Shown one piece after another: positions 1-7,731 of a stretch of 25,476 bases of DNA. The notes beneath the pieces were generated by a model. The model was not told where the DNA came from. It was given only the letters and a program-made list of their open reading frames with translations, and made no database searches. The DNA comes from an uncultured Ruminococcus sp. GTDB taxonomy: Bacteria > Bacillota > Clostridia > Lachnospirales > Lachnospiraceae. Numbering within the stretch: position 1 is the first letter of the stretch; every line of letters begins with the position of its first letter. The stretch spans positions 1 through 25,476 of the forward strand of contig USFD01000045.1 of assembly GCA_900553885.1 (NCBI GenBank). Direction: 5' to 3'. The position numbers and the translations under genes were made by a program.

Positions 1-21
1 CTATCAAAAATCGCATGTGAA

Positions 22-3000
22 TTATAGTGAATTACTCCAACTCGCAAAGGGCTGGGGTAATTTTGTATCTGACCGCATTAATATTTGGCGCTTACCTTCT
101 TTAAGATACAGTTTTCCAGCATTGATATAAAAAATACGTTCAATATATTTTAATATTTTCTCCTCTTTTTTGTAACTTTCAGCGTCTTCTCGAGCTTGCA
201 TCATTAGCCCCCAAGGAAATGCAACTATACAAAAAATAATAATTTTCCCAATCCATCCCAAAGCGAAAAAGGGTCCTATACCAATTAATATAGCTATAAT
301 TCCTCCTAGCATACAAACGCCTTGCTTAGTACGCAGTTTCGCTAATTCTAAAGAAACATTTTTACTCTTTAATGAAGAATAGATATTAAAAACTTTATTA
401 TTATATTCTCGTATTTTATTTTGAGCACGTTTAGATGTAAATCTCCCGCTCAATAAATTGGCTAAAATATCTATTGGAGAAAATTTTTGGGCCTCCCAAT
501 TCCAAATTATATTCATTTCCTGTTCTTCTATTTCTTTTTCGATACGTAATCGTTCTCGCTCTTTATCAGCCTCCTCTTTACTATTAAACTTCTTATCCCC
601 TACTACTTTTTCACGTTCTGCCTCTGCTTCCTCCAGCGTTTCATATAAAGTACCTAAAACTGTACGTCTCTCTACATCTAATCTTTGCAATTGTCTATTT
701 AATAAATTAAGAATAGAGTCTCCAAACCCAGTTTCTTTATTTATTAATCTTATAGATGTTATAGCTTGGTTTACACTGTCATAGGAAAATACAGCACAAT
801 CTTCATAGATACTTTTTATTTTGTCTACTTTCTTACGTATTGTCTCTGCTTCCTGTGCTGTATTATACAAAACCCCTTCATTTTGTTGTAATATCTCAGG
901 TTTTCTTTTTTGTATTAATTCTCCCTCATCAAAATAATAGTCATAAACTGTTTTTTCCTGCCTTATTTTTTCTTCTATTAATTGCTCTACTTTTTCTCCT
1001 GCCATTTTAAGATCAATATGTGCTGCTTCTTCAATCTCCAAAATTATTTTCTTTAATTCAGTTAATTCTTCCTTAGTAGAAGATTTAGAAATTTCCGCAT
1101 CTATATCATAATATAAGATCTTTTCGAAAAATCCAGGCTCTAAATACCCATATTTCTCTTGTATTGCTTTTATATCAGCCTGCGTTTTACAAACATCTTC
1201 TACATTTCTCACATTCATTTTTGCCTCAAGAGACTTTATTTTAAATTGAGCGAACTGTTTTGTCATGCTATTAACAATGTCCTGATCCTGTGATGTCGCA
1301 ATTCGTTTTAGAATAATCAAATCATCTATCGTCTTTTCAACCTTCGACATATCTAATTCATTGATGTTGTCGCATATTTTTTTGTTCTGAACTATAATTT
1401 CATTTACGCGCTTATTATATTCTTCTTTTAATTCTTGATTTGGGATTTCTCCATTATACTCTAGCAAACTATCTACAAAATTTTTTAAATCATTTCCTGT
1501 AAATTTTTTTATCTGATTTCCCAGTTCAAACTTAAAAGTGTCTCTTCTACCTTCAGCGGTAAGTGCATCATCAAACATTATATTAAACCAGTTATACATA
1601 GATTCTATTGCATTAACATCTGTTCGCTGTTTATATTTCTCATATTCTCTACCTGCCAAATCATTTAATAAATCCGAAAGATTTTCTACACCAAGAGACT
1701 TTCCAATTTCTAAAAGTGCTTTTCTAGTCTTCACATTTGGAAATGCCACTAAAATTTCTTCATAACATTTCTCATTACACGGGTTCTGCTCTAATAAAGA
1801 CACCGCAAGAACCTCTTTTTCCTTACCAGAAGCATTCAAAAATTTTGTATATATTTCTTGATACTTTCCACTATTTTTTGCAAGAGAAAAATTAGGATAT
1901 ACTTCATCAATATATAAAATAATACTATTTCCAAGCTCTTTTGTAAGATTTATTATTTCTTCGGGAACCCCTTTTTTTATTTCATTAATCAACGCTATTT
2001 TCTGTTTGTTAGCTTTATGTCGTGTATTTGCATTCCCAACCGCATTTACAACAGAATGTATTGCTCCAGAACCCATATTCAGAACACCGGCAGATACAGC
2101 TCCCTTTAAAGCACCCGAAAATCCAAAGCCACCCCCGATCCATTGAGAACGATATGCTTTTCTTGCACGCCTATAAAGCATCTGCAAATCCGTGTTTGCA
2201 TCAATATTTTGGCAGGCAGTATTAACAGCACATATATCTGAAAGTTTTTCAATAACATATGTTTGAATTACTTCAAAATATCTCAAAACTTGTAATGATG
2301 GAAGTGTGCGATCGAGTGTTTCTAATTGTTCAAGAATATTTGAACCATATTTCACCAGATAATAAGCCATATCACTTATAGCTGAGTCTTCTTTACTATT
2401 AATTTTTCCCCATTGTTGTCGCAGAGTATTAGCTTGGTTATTAAAATTACTACAAATTAGATTCTTTAAAATCAAGTGACCTTCTACTGTTCTACTTTCT
2501 CCAAAAAGATGAATATCTATACTATAAGCCTGATCGACAATTGAACGAAACTTTACCACTTCTTGTCTTGTCTTTTCTGCTGTAATACCATGCTCATCCT
2601 GATATTTAAGCAGTATTGCCACAATATCTTCATTTTCTACGATTCCACATTTACGAACCAATTCTAAAATAGCAAACATTTGTTTTTCTTCTAAATCAAG
2701 TTTATCTGTTTTACTATACTCCAATTCAATTAGTTGATTGATTTTTTCTATATTAGTATTAAACCTTTCCGTCACTTCTGCCTGTTCTTTAGGAGTCAAT
2801 TCTGATAAATAATCCTTTTCATTTTCATCTTCTTTGTCATCTTCTTCAATATAATCGGAAAAATATGAATTAAACAATGAATCATACATTTCTTGCTTTT
2901 CATTTAATTTATGCTCGGTTACGTACTTTTCAATTATTTTTTCAATACTAGATTCTGGCAAACCAATATCTTGGCCATATTCATATATACTGCTTATAAT

Positions 3001-3357
3001 TTTTTCCGGAATACAAAAATCACCTAATTGTTTCACTTCTATACCGATATAATCATAAACTTTTTGTGAAACAGTCAAAAGCTTATTAATTACATAATCT
3101 ACTTGTTTTGCTGACATTTCATAAAGTTTTGCATTCTCATAATAATCAGCATTTTCTATTTCTTTTCCTTGATAATATCGAGAAAAAACCTCTTTACATA
3201 TTTTTTCGACATAGCGACGTTGTATTATGGAAAATTCCTCACCATCTTTGCTCTCTTTTTCAGCAATACTTCCGTCCAAATCGCACAGTTTCGCCCCACA
3301 ATTAAAACAAAATTTTGCATTGTCTTGATTTTTAGTTCCACATTCTTGACAAAACAT
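22..3357 (-). CDS. Large zinc-ribbon, coiled-coil membrane protein of unknown function
   Basis: The 1111-residue protein opens with a zinc ribbon: CxxC at residues 3-6 and CxxC at 17-20. A long, charged, helix- and coiled-coil-rich body follows. Around residues 405-440 is a Gly/Ala-rich, weakly hydrophobic stretch that could insert into or lie on a membrane. Near residues 1015-1051 two closely spaced hydrophobic segments form a probable membrane hairpin, followed by a short basic cytoplasmic-looking tail. There is no signal peptide. The ATG at 3357 has a strong GGAGGAGGG ribosome binding site about 6 bases upstream. The gene is divergent from an XRE regulator, and a palindrome lies between them, so regulation by that neighbour is plausible. 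Base composition is very AT-rich compared with genes after 8.2 kb, which suggests acquisition. I do not recognise a family beyond 'zinc-ribbon domain protein'; no enzymatic motif is visible. The gene call is secure, the function is not. Confidence 0.85.
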   Translation of the reverse strand: MFCQECGTKNQDNAKFCFNCGAKLCDLDGSIAEKESKDGEEFSIIQRRYVEKICKEVFSRYYQGKEIENADYYENAKLYEMSAKQVDYVINKLLTVSQKVYDYIGIEVKQLGDFCIPEKIISSIYEYGQDIGLPESSIEKIIEKYVTEHKLNEKQEMYDSLFNSYFSDYIEEDDKEDENEKDYLSELTPKEQAEVTERFNTNIEKINQLIELEYSKTDKLDLEEKQMFAILELVRKCGIVENEDIVAILLKYQDEHGITAEKTRQEVVKFRSIVDQAYSIDIHLFGESRTVEGHLILKNLICSNFNNQANTLRQQWGKINSKEDSAISDMAYYLVKYGSNILEQLETLDRTLPSLQVLRYFEVIQTYVIEKLSDICAVNTACQNIDANTDLQMLYRRARKAYRSQWIGGGFGFSGALKGAVSAGVLNMGSGAIHSVVNAVGNANTRHKANKQKIALINEIKKGVPEEIINLTKELGNSIILYIDEVYPNFSLAKNSGKYQEIYTKFLNASGKEKEVLAVSLLEQNPCNEKCYEEILVAFPNVKTRKALLEIGKSLGVENLSDLLNDLAGREYEKYKQRTDVNAIESMYNWFNIMFDDALTAEGRRDTFKFELGNQIKKFTGNDLKNFVDSLLEYNGEIPNQELKEEYNKRVNEIIVQNKKICDNINELDMSKVEKTIDDLIILKRIATSQDQDIVNSMTKQFAQFKIKSLEAKMNVRNVEDVCKTQADIKAIQEKYGYLEPGFFEKILYYDIDAEISKSSTKEELTELKKIILEIEEAAHIDLKMAGEKVEQLIEEKIRQEKTVYDYYFDEGELIQKRKPEILQQNEGVLYNTAQEAETIRKKVDKIKSIYEDCAVFSYDSVNQAITSIRLINKETGFGDSILNLLNRQLQRLDVERRTVLGTLYETLEEAEAEREKVVGDKKFNSKEEADKERERLRIEKEIEEQEMNIIWNWEAQKFSPIDILANLLSGRFTSKRAQNKIREYNNKVFNIYSSLKSKNVSLELAKLRTKQGVCMLGGIIAILIGIGPFFALGWIGKIIIFCIVAFPWGLMMQAREDAESYKKEEKILKYIERIFYINAGKLYLKEGKRQILMRSDTKLPQPFASWSNSL

Positions 3358-3382
3358 GCTGTCCCTCCTCCGTTATTGTCTA

Positions 3383-3403
3383 TAACTATATTTTTTATAG
3401 TTA
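3383..3403. promoter_or_regulatory. Palindromic operator between divergent genes
   Basis: TAACTATA (3383-3390) and TATAGTTA (3396-3403) are perfect 8-base inverted arms around a TTTTT centre. A further half-site AACTATA lies at 3420-3426. The palindrome sits at the expected transcription start of the large reverse-strand gene and upstream of the XRE regulator gene. This is the usual place for an XRE-family operator, but binding by that protein is inferred. Confidence 0.5.
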
Positions 3404-3409
3404 CAGATA

Positions 3410-3438
3410 ATTATACTGCAACTATAAAAACATTACAA
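3410..3438 (-). promoter_or_regulatory. Promoter of the 1111-residue protein gene
   Basis: On the reverse strand a -35 box TTGTAA (3433-3438) is separated by 17 bases from a perfect -10 box TATAAT (3410-3415). Transcription would start close to 3403 and run into the palindrome at 3383-3403. Confidence 0.5.
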
Positions 3439-3478
3439 TCAGAGCAATATATTTTATCTAGAAAGGTTTGCCTAAATT

Positions 3479-3799
3479 ATGAAAAATATTGACTTTGCAC
3501 GTATTGGAAAGAAATTAAAAGAAGTCCGTATCTCCAAAAATCTCACTCAGGAATATATTGCCAATATGGCAGATGTTAATGTCAGTCATATCAGCAATAT
3601 AGAAAATAACCGTGTTAAAATTTCCCTTCCTACCTTAGTTAATGTATGTAACGCTTTAGATACTACTGTTGATTACATTCTTGCTGATGAATACAAGAAT
3701 CCCTCCTCTGTAATAGAGCAGGAAATTCTCAGAGAAGTTCATTCCTGTACTGCCGAAACTCAGGAACAGATTCTTAAAATTATAAGAGCTTTAAAGTGA
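3479..3799 (+). CDS. XRE-family HTH transcriptional regulator
   Basis: The 106-residue protein carries one Cro/CI-type helix-turn-helix over about residues 8-65. It has the typical pattern: IGKKLKEVR entry helix, NLTQEYIA first HTH helix, NVSHISNIENN recognition helix and a LPTLVNVCNALD closing helix. The C-terminal 35 residues are a short helix-rich tail, so this is a compact single-domain regulator, most likely a dimeric repressor. The ATG at 3479 follows GAAAGG with rather long spacing. It is divergent from the 1111-residue gene across a palindrome that it may bind, and its 3' end overlaps the end of the opposing small gene by 20 bases. Confidence 0.9.
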   Translation: MKNIDFARIGKKLKEVRISKNLTQEYIANMADVNVSHISNIENNRVKISLPTLVNVCNALDTTVDYILADEYKNPSSVIEQEILREVHSCTAETQEQILKIIRALK

Positions 3800-4055
3800 T
3801 ATTATTTTGATCCGCATAGCATTCAGCCATAAGCATAACAGCATATTTAAACCCATTAATAAAGCCTCCTTCTCTAGAAATTGCAGATACCAGATATATT
3901 TTATCCCGGTATTCTTCAAATTCTTTCCATCCCATTTTCTGTTTTTCATCCTTCAGCAGCAGCATGATCTGTTCCTGTATTTCTTTACTAACCGTATCGT
4001 TCTCCCTGTTTTCCTGTATAAATCCCTGATAAATTTCTTTTATTTTTTCATTCAT
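3780..4055 (-). CDS. Small DUF6809-like hypothetical protein
   Basis: The 91-residue, helix-rich, acidic protein has no signal peptide or membrane segment. Its C-terminal half contains the pattern REGGFINGFKYAVMLMAECY, which resembles the E-x-GF-x-x-G...E-x-Y end of DUF6809-type proteins common in Lachnospiraceae; a second gene at 7795-8112 shows the same pattern. It starts 16 bases after the stop of the SF0329-like gene on the same strand, so the two are probably co-transcribed. Its start has only a weak ribosome binding site (GGGATGG). It converges on the XRE gene with a 20-base overlap. The family match is from memory of the pattern and is moderately sure; the function is unknown. Confidence 0.7.
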   Translation of the reverse strand: MNEKIKEIYQGFIQENRENDTVSKEIQEQIMLLLKDEKQKMGWKEFEEYRDKIYLVSAISREGGFINGFKYAVMLMAECYADQNNITLKLL

Positions 4056-4071
4056 TTTTCCATCCCGGAAC

Positions 4072-4578
4072 TTACATATGTTCCGTTTCTCCTTTCCTTA
4101 TTCCTTCTGCCTCTGCCCTCAGACAGATAAATCTCTGTATCCATTCCGGCTTATTAAATCGGTCTTCATAAATCTTTTTTACCGTTCTTTTGCCTATTCT
4201 GCGGTCAAACAACGCAAACAGATATACCACCGGATTGTCCCATGATAAACATTTCTCAATCGGCCATACATTCAGATATAAATGCATGGCAAGTGCCACA
4301 TCAGCTATCTCAAATAATCCCTTTCGTCTCTTTTCCTCCTCGGTAGGATAAAATTCACTTTTGTAATAAACGTCACTGTTAGCGATCATAATTTCTTCTT
4401 TCTTATCAATCACAATCTTAAAGAATCTGTTATAAGAACAGAATACACAATGGCACCTGGATGTCGCGGGCGGCTCTGTCCTGCACTTCGGTCTGCAGTA
4501 CTCAAAGTCATACACAACCCTGCCTTTCAATACCGGTGTCATTCTTTCATACATTGCCTTTCTTGTTTTGCTCCACAT
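4072..4578 (-). CDS. SF0329-family-like hypothetical protein
   Basis: The 168-residue protein begins MWSKTRKAMYERM...LKGRVVYDFEY, which matches the opening of the small family annotated as SF0329 in Firmicutes. A Cys-rich stretch follows (C at roughly residues 28, 32, 42, 44 and 47), which could bind a metal but is not a classic zinc finger. The C-terminal part is helix-rich. The ATG at 4578 is supported by AGAGGTGA seven bases upstream. The gene leads a two-gene unit with the DUF6809-like gene. No catalytic motif or membrane segment is visible and the biochemical role of this family is not known to me. Confidence 0.7.
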   Translation of the reverse strand: MWSKTRKAMYERMTPVLKGRVVYDFEYCRPKCRTEPPATSRCHCVFCSYNRFFKIVIDKKEEIMIANSDVYYKSEFYPTEEEKRRKGLFEIADVALAMHLYLNVWPIEKCLSWDNPVVYLFALFDRRIGKRTVKKIYEDRFNKPEWIQRFICLRAEAEGIRKGETEHM

Positions 4579-4721
4579 ATCATTTCACCTCTTCATAAAA
4601 TAAAATGGCAAGACTATACAGCCTTACCTGCCACAATACGATCTTTATTGATTTTCATCTATTAACAAATACCGGAAAATCAGATTAAAAATTAAAATCA
4701 GATAACAAAGAATTAAATACC

Positions 4722-4833
4722 GTTGCCGGGGCAACCAGATTTTTGTGGGACAAAAATTATCAGCTCTTTCCATCTGAACCAAATTGCATGGATTCAGGAG
4801 CTGTAATTCAGTGCCATAAACACTCTGGTTGCC
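4722..4833. repeat. Nested inverted-repeat region (possible oriT, origin or structured RNA)
   Basis: Several perfect inverted repeats are packed into 112 bases. GTTGCC (4722-4727) pairs with GGCAAC (4730-4735). Alternatively GGCAACCAGA (4730-4739) pairs with TCTGGTTGCC (4824-4833), enclosing two further hairpins. The first is ATTTTTGT-GGG-ACAAAAAT (4739-4757). The second is CAGCTC (4761-4766) plus CTGAA (4774-4778) pairing with TTCAG-GAGCTG (4793-4803). The first two pairings exclude each other. The region lies about 200 bases upstream of the RHH and relaxase-like genes, where an origin of transfer is commonly found. That role is inference only; a structured RNA is an alternative. Confidence 0.55.
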
Positions 4834-4848
4834 TGCTGAATACCCTAA

Positions 4849-4972
4849 ATATAATGTAATCTCTTAATATATGATATAAATACTAATAATATATATTTAT
4901 ATAAGTATAATTAATATATAGTATATCTATTATAAGTAATATAAATATATATTGTATTTAATATATTTTTTA
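4849..4972. other. Extreme AT-rich tract
   Basis: This stretch of about 120 bases is built almost entirely of A and T in TATA-like runs, with only scattered G or C. It lies between the nested inverted repeats and the RHH gene. No gene is visible in it. It could be a promoter region or an easily melted segment next to an origin; several TATA runs make it impossible to pick one -10 box. The rest of the 4579-5030 gap holds only the inverted-repeat region. Confidence 0.6.
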
Positions 4973-5030
4973 CCTGCCATACAAACAACTAAATAAATCT
5001 AACAAAATCAAATATGGAGGAACTGAATCA

Positions 5031-5306
5031 ATGAATAACAGAGAAAAGAAAACAAAAACTATCAGAATCCGATTAACACAATCTGAATTCAATGCCGTCT
5101 GCGAAGCCGCACAAATTCGTTCTTCTTCCGTCTCAAATGTAATAAGAGACGCTTTATTTAACCAGCATACCGAATCCTGTGCTTCTATTAAAACAGAACT
5201 TGTTAAACAAAAAATGTATAATCTGATTCTGCATACCAAAATGCCAACAGAATCCCGCAAAAATCTGGTAAAGGAGTTAAACAGTTATGATGAAGGCAGG
5301 CATTAA
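5031..5306 (+). CDS. Ribbon-helix-helix mobilisation/accessory protein (MobC/NikA-like)
   Basis: The 91-residue protein has a ribbon-helix-helix fold signature at residues 8-45: a basic beta strand (KTIRIRLTQSEF), helix A (NAVCEAAQI) and helix B beginning SSSVSNVIRDALF. Such proteins bind DNA as dimers and, next to relaxase genes, act as accessory factors that bind oriT or repress the operon. GGAGGA lies about nine bases before the ATG at 5031. Its 3' end overlaps the start of the relaxase-like gene by 20 bases, which indicates translational coupling. A CopG-type copy-number repressor is the main alternative. Confidence 0.75.
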   Translation: MNNREKKTKTIRIRLTQSEFNAVCEAAQIRSSSVSNVIRDALFNQHTESCASIKTELVKQKMYNLILHTKMPTESRKNLVKELNSYDEGRH

Positions 5307-5856
5307 ATTCCCAAACGAAAACGACTTCTCTAATGATAATGTAATTGATAATGAACTAAATTATATCTTCTCATATCCAACCGAGAGTCATCCCAACCGC
5401 AAACCTAAACCAATTCATTTCTATGGAGTGCCATACATAGGTTATCCGCCGCAAATAGACGGACTCATTGCTTATTTCAAACTGGTACGCGAACATCAGC
5501 GTCAGACTATACCGCAGCAGATCTGGCATTTTTGCCTGAACTTTCCTGGCCTGTTTGATTCTGTCTATAACGAATATTTCTATTTTGCTGATGCTATAGC
5601 TGAACTCTTCAGCCGACAATATCCTGTCGCATATGCGTACCATACAGAAAATAAAACCACCGGGAATCATCATTCCCATTTCCATTACATTGTCTCTACT
5701 TCCAGTTATATCCCGGATTATCCTGCTTTAGATGCGGAGCATCTAATTCAATATCTTGTACAGATGCCATCTATAGCCGAACGCTATAATATTGTCCTTT
5801 ATTTTCAGCAAAAACAGGAGGAATTACAATGTTTGAATCTTACGAGGATATTTTAA
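5287..5856 (+). CDS. Minimal relaxase-like HUH protein
   Basis: At 189 residues this is far shorter than usual relaxases (300-600 residues). A three-histidine cluster characteristic of relaxase motif III is visible: H119 in AYAYHTEN, then H128, H129, H131 and H133 in NHHSHFHYIVS, with H131-F-H133 forming an HUH pair. Residues 78-110 (QQIWHFCLNFPG...AELFSRQ) resemble the central helix region of the relaxase family PF03432. Tyr26 in LNYIFSYPT is placed like the motif-I catalytic tyrosine, but this is inference. AAAGGAG precedes the ATG. The gene overlaps both neighbours (20 and 28 bases), so the three form one translationally coupled unit. No helicase, primase or coupling domain is present. It could act in mobilisation, as a rolling-circle initiator, or be a reduced remnant. 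Confidence 0.65.
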   Translation: MMKAGIKFPNENDFSNDNVIDNELNYIFSYPTESHPNRKPKPIHFYGVPYIGYPPQIDGLIAYFKLVREHQRQTIPQQIWHFCLNFPGLFDSVYNEYFYFADAIAELFSRQYPVAYAYHTENKTTGNHHSHFHYIVSTSSYIPDYPALDAEHLIQYLVQMPSIAERYNIVLYFQQKQEELQCLNLTRIF

Positions 5857-6023
5857 CCATTCAGGATGTAGCAGCTCTTTTAAAAGTAGGAACTACACAG
5901 GTTTACAGAATCGTCAGATCCGGTGATCTAAAAGCATTCAAAGAAGGAAAAGACTGGAAGATTGCCAAACCCGCGCTGATAGAATATGTATCCCGCAAAA
6001 GCCGCCTTTCATATAATAAATAA
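5829..6023 (+). CDS. Excisionase-family HTH DNA-binding protein
   Basis: The 64-residue protein is a single MerR/excisionase-type winged helix (DNA-binding domain, excisionase family). Residues 8-56 run LTIQDVAALLKVGTTQVYRIV, then the wing GDLKAFKEGKDWKIAK, then a final helix. AGGAGG lies seven bases before the ATG and inside the end of the relaxase-like gene, which this gene overlaps by 28 bases. In mobile elements such proteins direct excision or regulate transfer genes. No integrase gene lies nearby, so a regulator role within the three-gene module is equally likely. Confidence 0.85.
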   Translation: MFESYEDILTIQDVAALLKVGTTQVYRIVRSGDLKAFKEGKDWKIAKPALIEYVSRKSRLSYNK

Positions 6024-6074
6024 TGCAGCCAAAAGACCATATATTCTATATGCATCATATTTCAAGGCAGCAGA

Positions 6075-6104
6075 CAGCCGGACCCGTTTTACTGAGCCCG
6101 GCTG
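6075..6104. terminator. Possible terminator hairpin after the three-gene module
   Basis: CAGCCGG (6075-6081) pairs perfectly with CCGGCTG (6098-6104) across a 16-base loop. It lies between the end of the HTH gene and the end of the convergent small gene. There is no long T tract on either side, so termination efficiency is doubtful. Confidence 0.4.
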
Positions 6105-6114
6105 CTTATGTTCC

Positions 6115-6303
6115 TCATATAACTGAATCTTTCAGCCTCTGAGCATTATTATATTTCTTCTTTTTATTGATTGATCTTACTTTTGCTCTCGGTTCATATT
6201 TGTCGCAGTGCTGGCAGTATGTTTTATGAACCGCCTCCCTGCCTTTTGTACACTGGCCAAGAGCAATATAATATTTGCATGGAATTTCTCTGTATTTTGC
6301 CAT
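6115..6303 (-). CDS. Small Cys-rich, CCCH-like basic protein linked to rtcB
   Basis: The 62-residue protein has Cys at residues 9, 18, 30 and 33 and His at 26 and 32. The segment PCKYYIALGQCTKG has the C-x8-C spacing and the Tyr/Gly pattern that opens CCCH-type RNA-binding zinc fingers, but the later ligands are spaced differently and end in CQHC. The C-terminal third is very basic (RAKVRSINKKKKY), which suggests nucleic-acid binding. It starts 28 bases after the stop of rtcB on the same strand, so the two are very probably co-transcribed. Similar small proteins are familiar from Lachnospiraceae genomes; function unknown. AAGGA lies about 12 bases before the ATG. Confidence 0.75.
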   Translation of the reverse strand: MAKYREIPCKYYIALGQCTKGREAVHKTYCQHCDKYEPRAKVRSINKKKKYNNAQRLKDSVI

Positions 6304-6331
6304 ATCCGTTTCCGTCCTTTTTTAATTTGAA

Positions 6332-7447
6332 TCATTCTTTTCCCGCCTTATAATTATAAACCGGCCGGAGGATTGTTCTGATCTCTAAGGTATCTTTGAT
6401 TAATGTTTCGATTTCTGTAAGACTCCTGTAAGCAAAAGGCGCTTCATCCAGAGTTTCTTTACCGATACAGGAGCTGTATATCCCCTTCATTACAGATTTA
6501 AACGCTGATACTGTATATTTTTGTTTAACATCCTCCCGTTTCAATATCCGGCCCGCCCCATGCGGAGCAGAATAATTCCAGTCGGCATTTCCTTTTCCAA
6601 TTCCTAAGATTACCCCGTCTTTCATATTAACCGGAATAATTACAGTCTCATTTTTCAGCGCTGATACAGCCCCTTTTCTTAAGATCAGTCCTTCACTTGT
6701 TTCAGCGATATAATTATGCATTGATGAATATATTTCTGTAACTTTCCATTTCATTCCTTTCATCAGTTCATCCAGTATTGCTTCACGGTTCAAAGCAGCA
6801 TACGCCTGAACAATCCTGATATCATAGAGATATTTGGTTCGAAGTTCTCCTTCAAGATATGTCAGTTCATACGGGACACTGATATTATTTCCTTTAAGCT
6901 TCTTCTGCCCTTCACGCAGATAATACTCTGTCACATCTTTTCCCAGATGTCTGCTTCCCGAGTGGATCACCACATAAAAAGCTCCCTGATCATCCTGATC
7001 GACTTCTATAAAGTGATTGCCGCCGCCCAAAGTTCCAAGACTTGTTTCAGCCTTGATTCTGTTGATCTGCCTGTAACAATTAAGCTCCTCAAGTTCTATC
7101 TGATCTTTAAAATGGTGCGCTTTCTTTCTGACTGCGTATCCTGACGGAATATTCTCCCGGATCACCGTATCAAGTTTCTGATATTCAATTTTCTTCTGTT
7201 TCAGTTTTGCTATAGTAACTCCGCATCCTATATCTATCCCCACCACATTCGGCAGTATTCTTTTCCCCACAGTAGCAGTAAATCCTATGGTTCCCACCTT
7301 TCCCGGCTGGACGTCAGGCATAATCCTTATCTTGCTCCCCCGGAATGCTTCATTATCACACAGCATCCTGATCTGCGCAAGCGCGTAATCTTCAATTGAA
7401 TCCGTAAAAATCTTTGCAGAAGTGCAGATACCATTCACTGTTTTCAT
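6332..7447 (-). CDS. rtcB: RtcB-type RNA-splicing ligase
   Basis: RtcB joins 2',3'-cyclic phosphate or 3'-phosphate RNA ends to 5'-OH ends using GTP and manganese. The family motifs are all present: DVQPGKVGTIGFTA, then VVGIDIGCGV (metal-binding Asp and Cys), LGGGNHFIEVD (metal His), VIHSGSRHLG (metal His), HNYI, and near residue 296 SAPHGAGRIL, whose His is the guanylylated residue. From the ATG at 7447 the protein has 371 residues, at the short end for the family. The longer reading frame to 7504 is rejected because AGAAAGGA lies nine bases before 7447. No RNA cyclase (rtcA) or archease gene is nearby. Context is a leader ORF upstream and a small CCCH-like protein downstream, suggesting an RNA repair unit. 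Confidence 0.93.
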   Translation of the reverse strand: MKTVNGICTSAKIFTDSIEDYALAQIRMLCDNEAFRGSKIRIMPDVQPGKVGTIGFTATVGKRILPNVVGIDIGCGVTIAKLKQKKIEYQKLDTVIRENIPSGYAVRKKAHHFKDQIELEELNCYRQINRIKAETSLGTLGGGNHFIEVDQDDQGAFYVVIHSGSRHLGKDVTEYYLREGQKKLKGNNISVPYELTYLEGELRTKYLYDIRIVQAYAALNREAILDELMKGMKWKVTEIYSSMHNYIAETSEGLILRKGAVSALKNETVIIPVNMKDGVILGIGKGNADWNYSAPHGAGRILKREDVKQKYTVSAFKSVMKGIYSSCIGKETLDEAPFAYRSLTEIETLIKDTLEIRTILRPVYNYKAGKE

Positions 7448-7587
7448 AATATATAATCCTTTCTCTTCCGGTGACTTTCCTGAAAAAGAGTACAAAAAAG
7501 ACACCTCTGTAAATGAGATGTCGGATCATCCAGTATGGTATAGAAAAAGAGATGCCGCCGCTGCAGCAGCATAAAATACATTCTATG

Positions 7588-7671
7588 CTATCTATTTTCC
7601 CCAACTCTGAGGATAATCCGATCTCTGTTGTGTTTCATTGTAACTAATATTGTTATAGAATTCTGCATCAT
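7588..7671 (-). CDS. 27-codon leader ORF upstream of rtcB
   Basis: This short frame encodes MMQNSITILVTMK followed by a charged tail (27 residues, stop TAG). It has an excellent ribosome binding site, AAAGGAGG six bases before the first ATG, and sits directly behind a near-perfect promoter. The rtcB start lies 140 bases past its stop. It may be a regulatory leader peptide, a small protein, or the decayed start of an older gene. No family is recognised. Together with its promoter it accounts for most of the gap between rtcB and the next gene. Confidence 0.5.
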   Translation of the reverse strand: MMQNSITILVTMKHNRDRIILRVGENR

Positions 7672-7731
7672 AATTATCCTCCTTTCTGAGTCTGGTTGTT
7701 TTGCTGCTTACAGTCTTAAAACCGCAGTTTC

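Noticed and set aside
4849..4972. AT-rich tract considered as a CRISPR leader or repeat array
   Set aside because: There are no regularly spaced repeats or spacers, only irregular TATA runs, and no cas genes are present.
7448..7504. A 19-residue N-terminal extension of rtcB
   Set aside because: The AGAAAGGA site is placed for the ATG at 7447, and the extension has no similarity to the RtcB N-terminus.
7392..7604. A 70-codon reverse frame overlapping the rtcB start
   Set aside because: It starts at TTG without a ribosome binding site and overlaps the start of rtcB in another frame.
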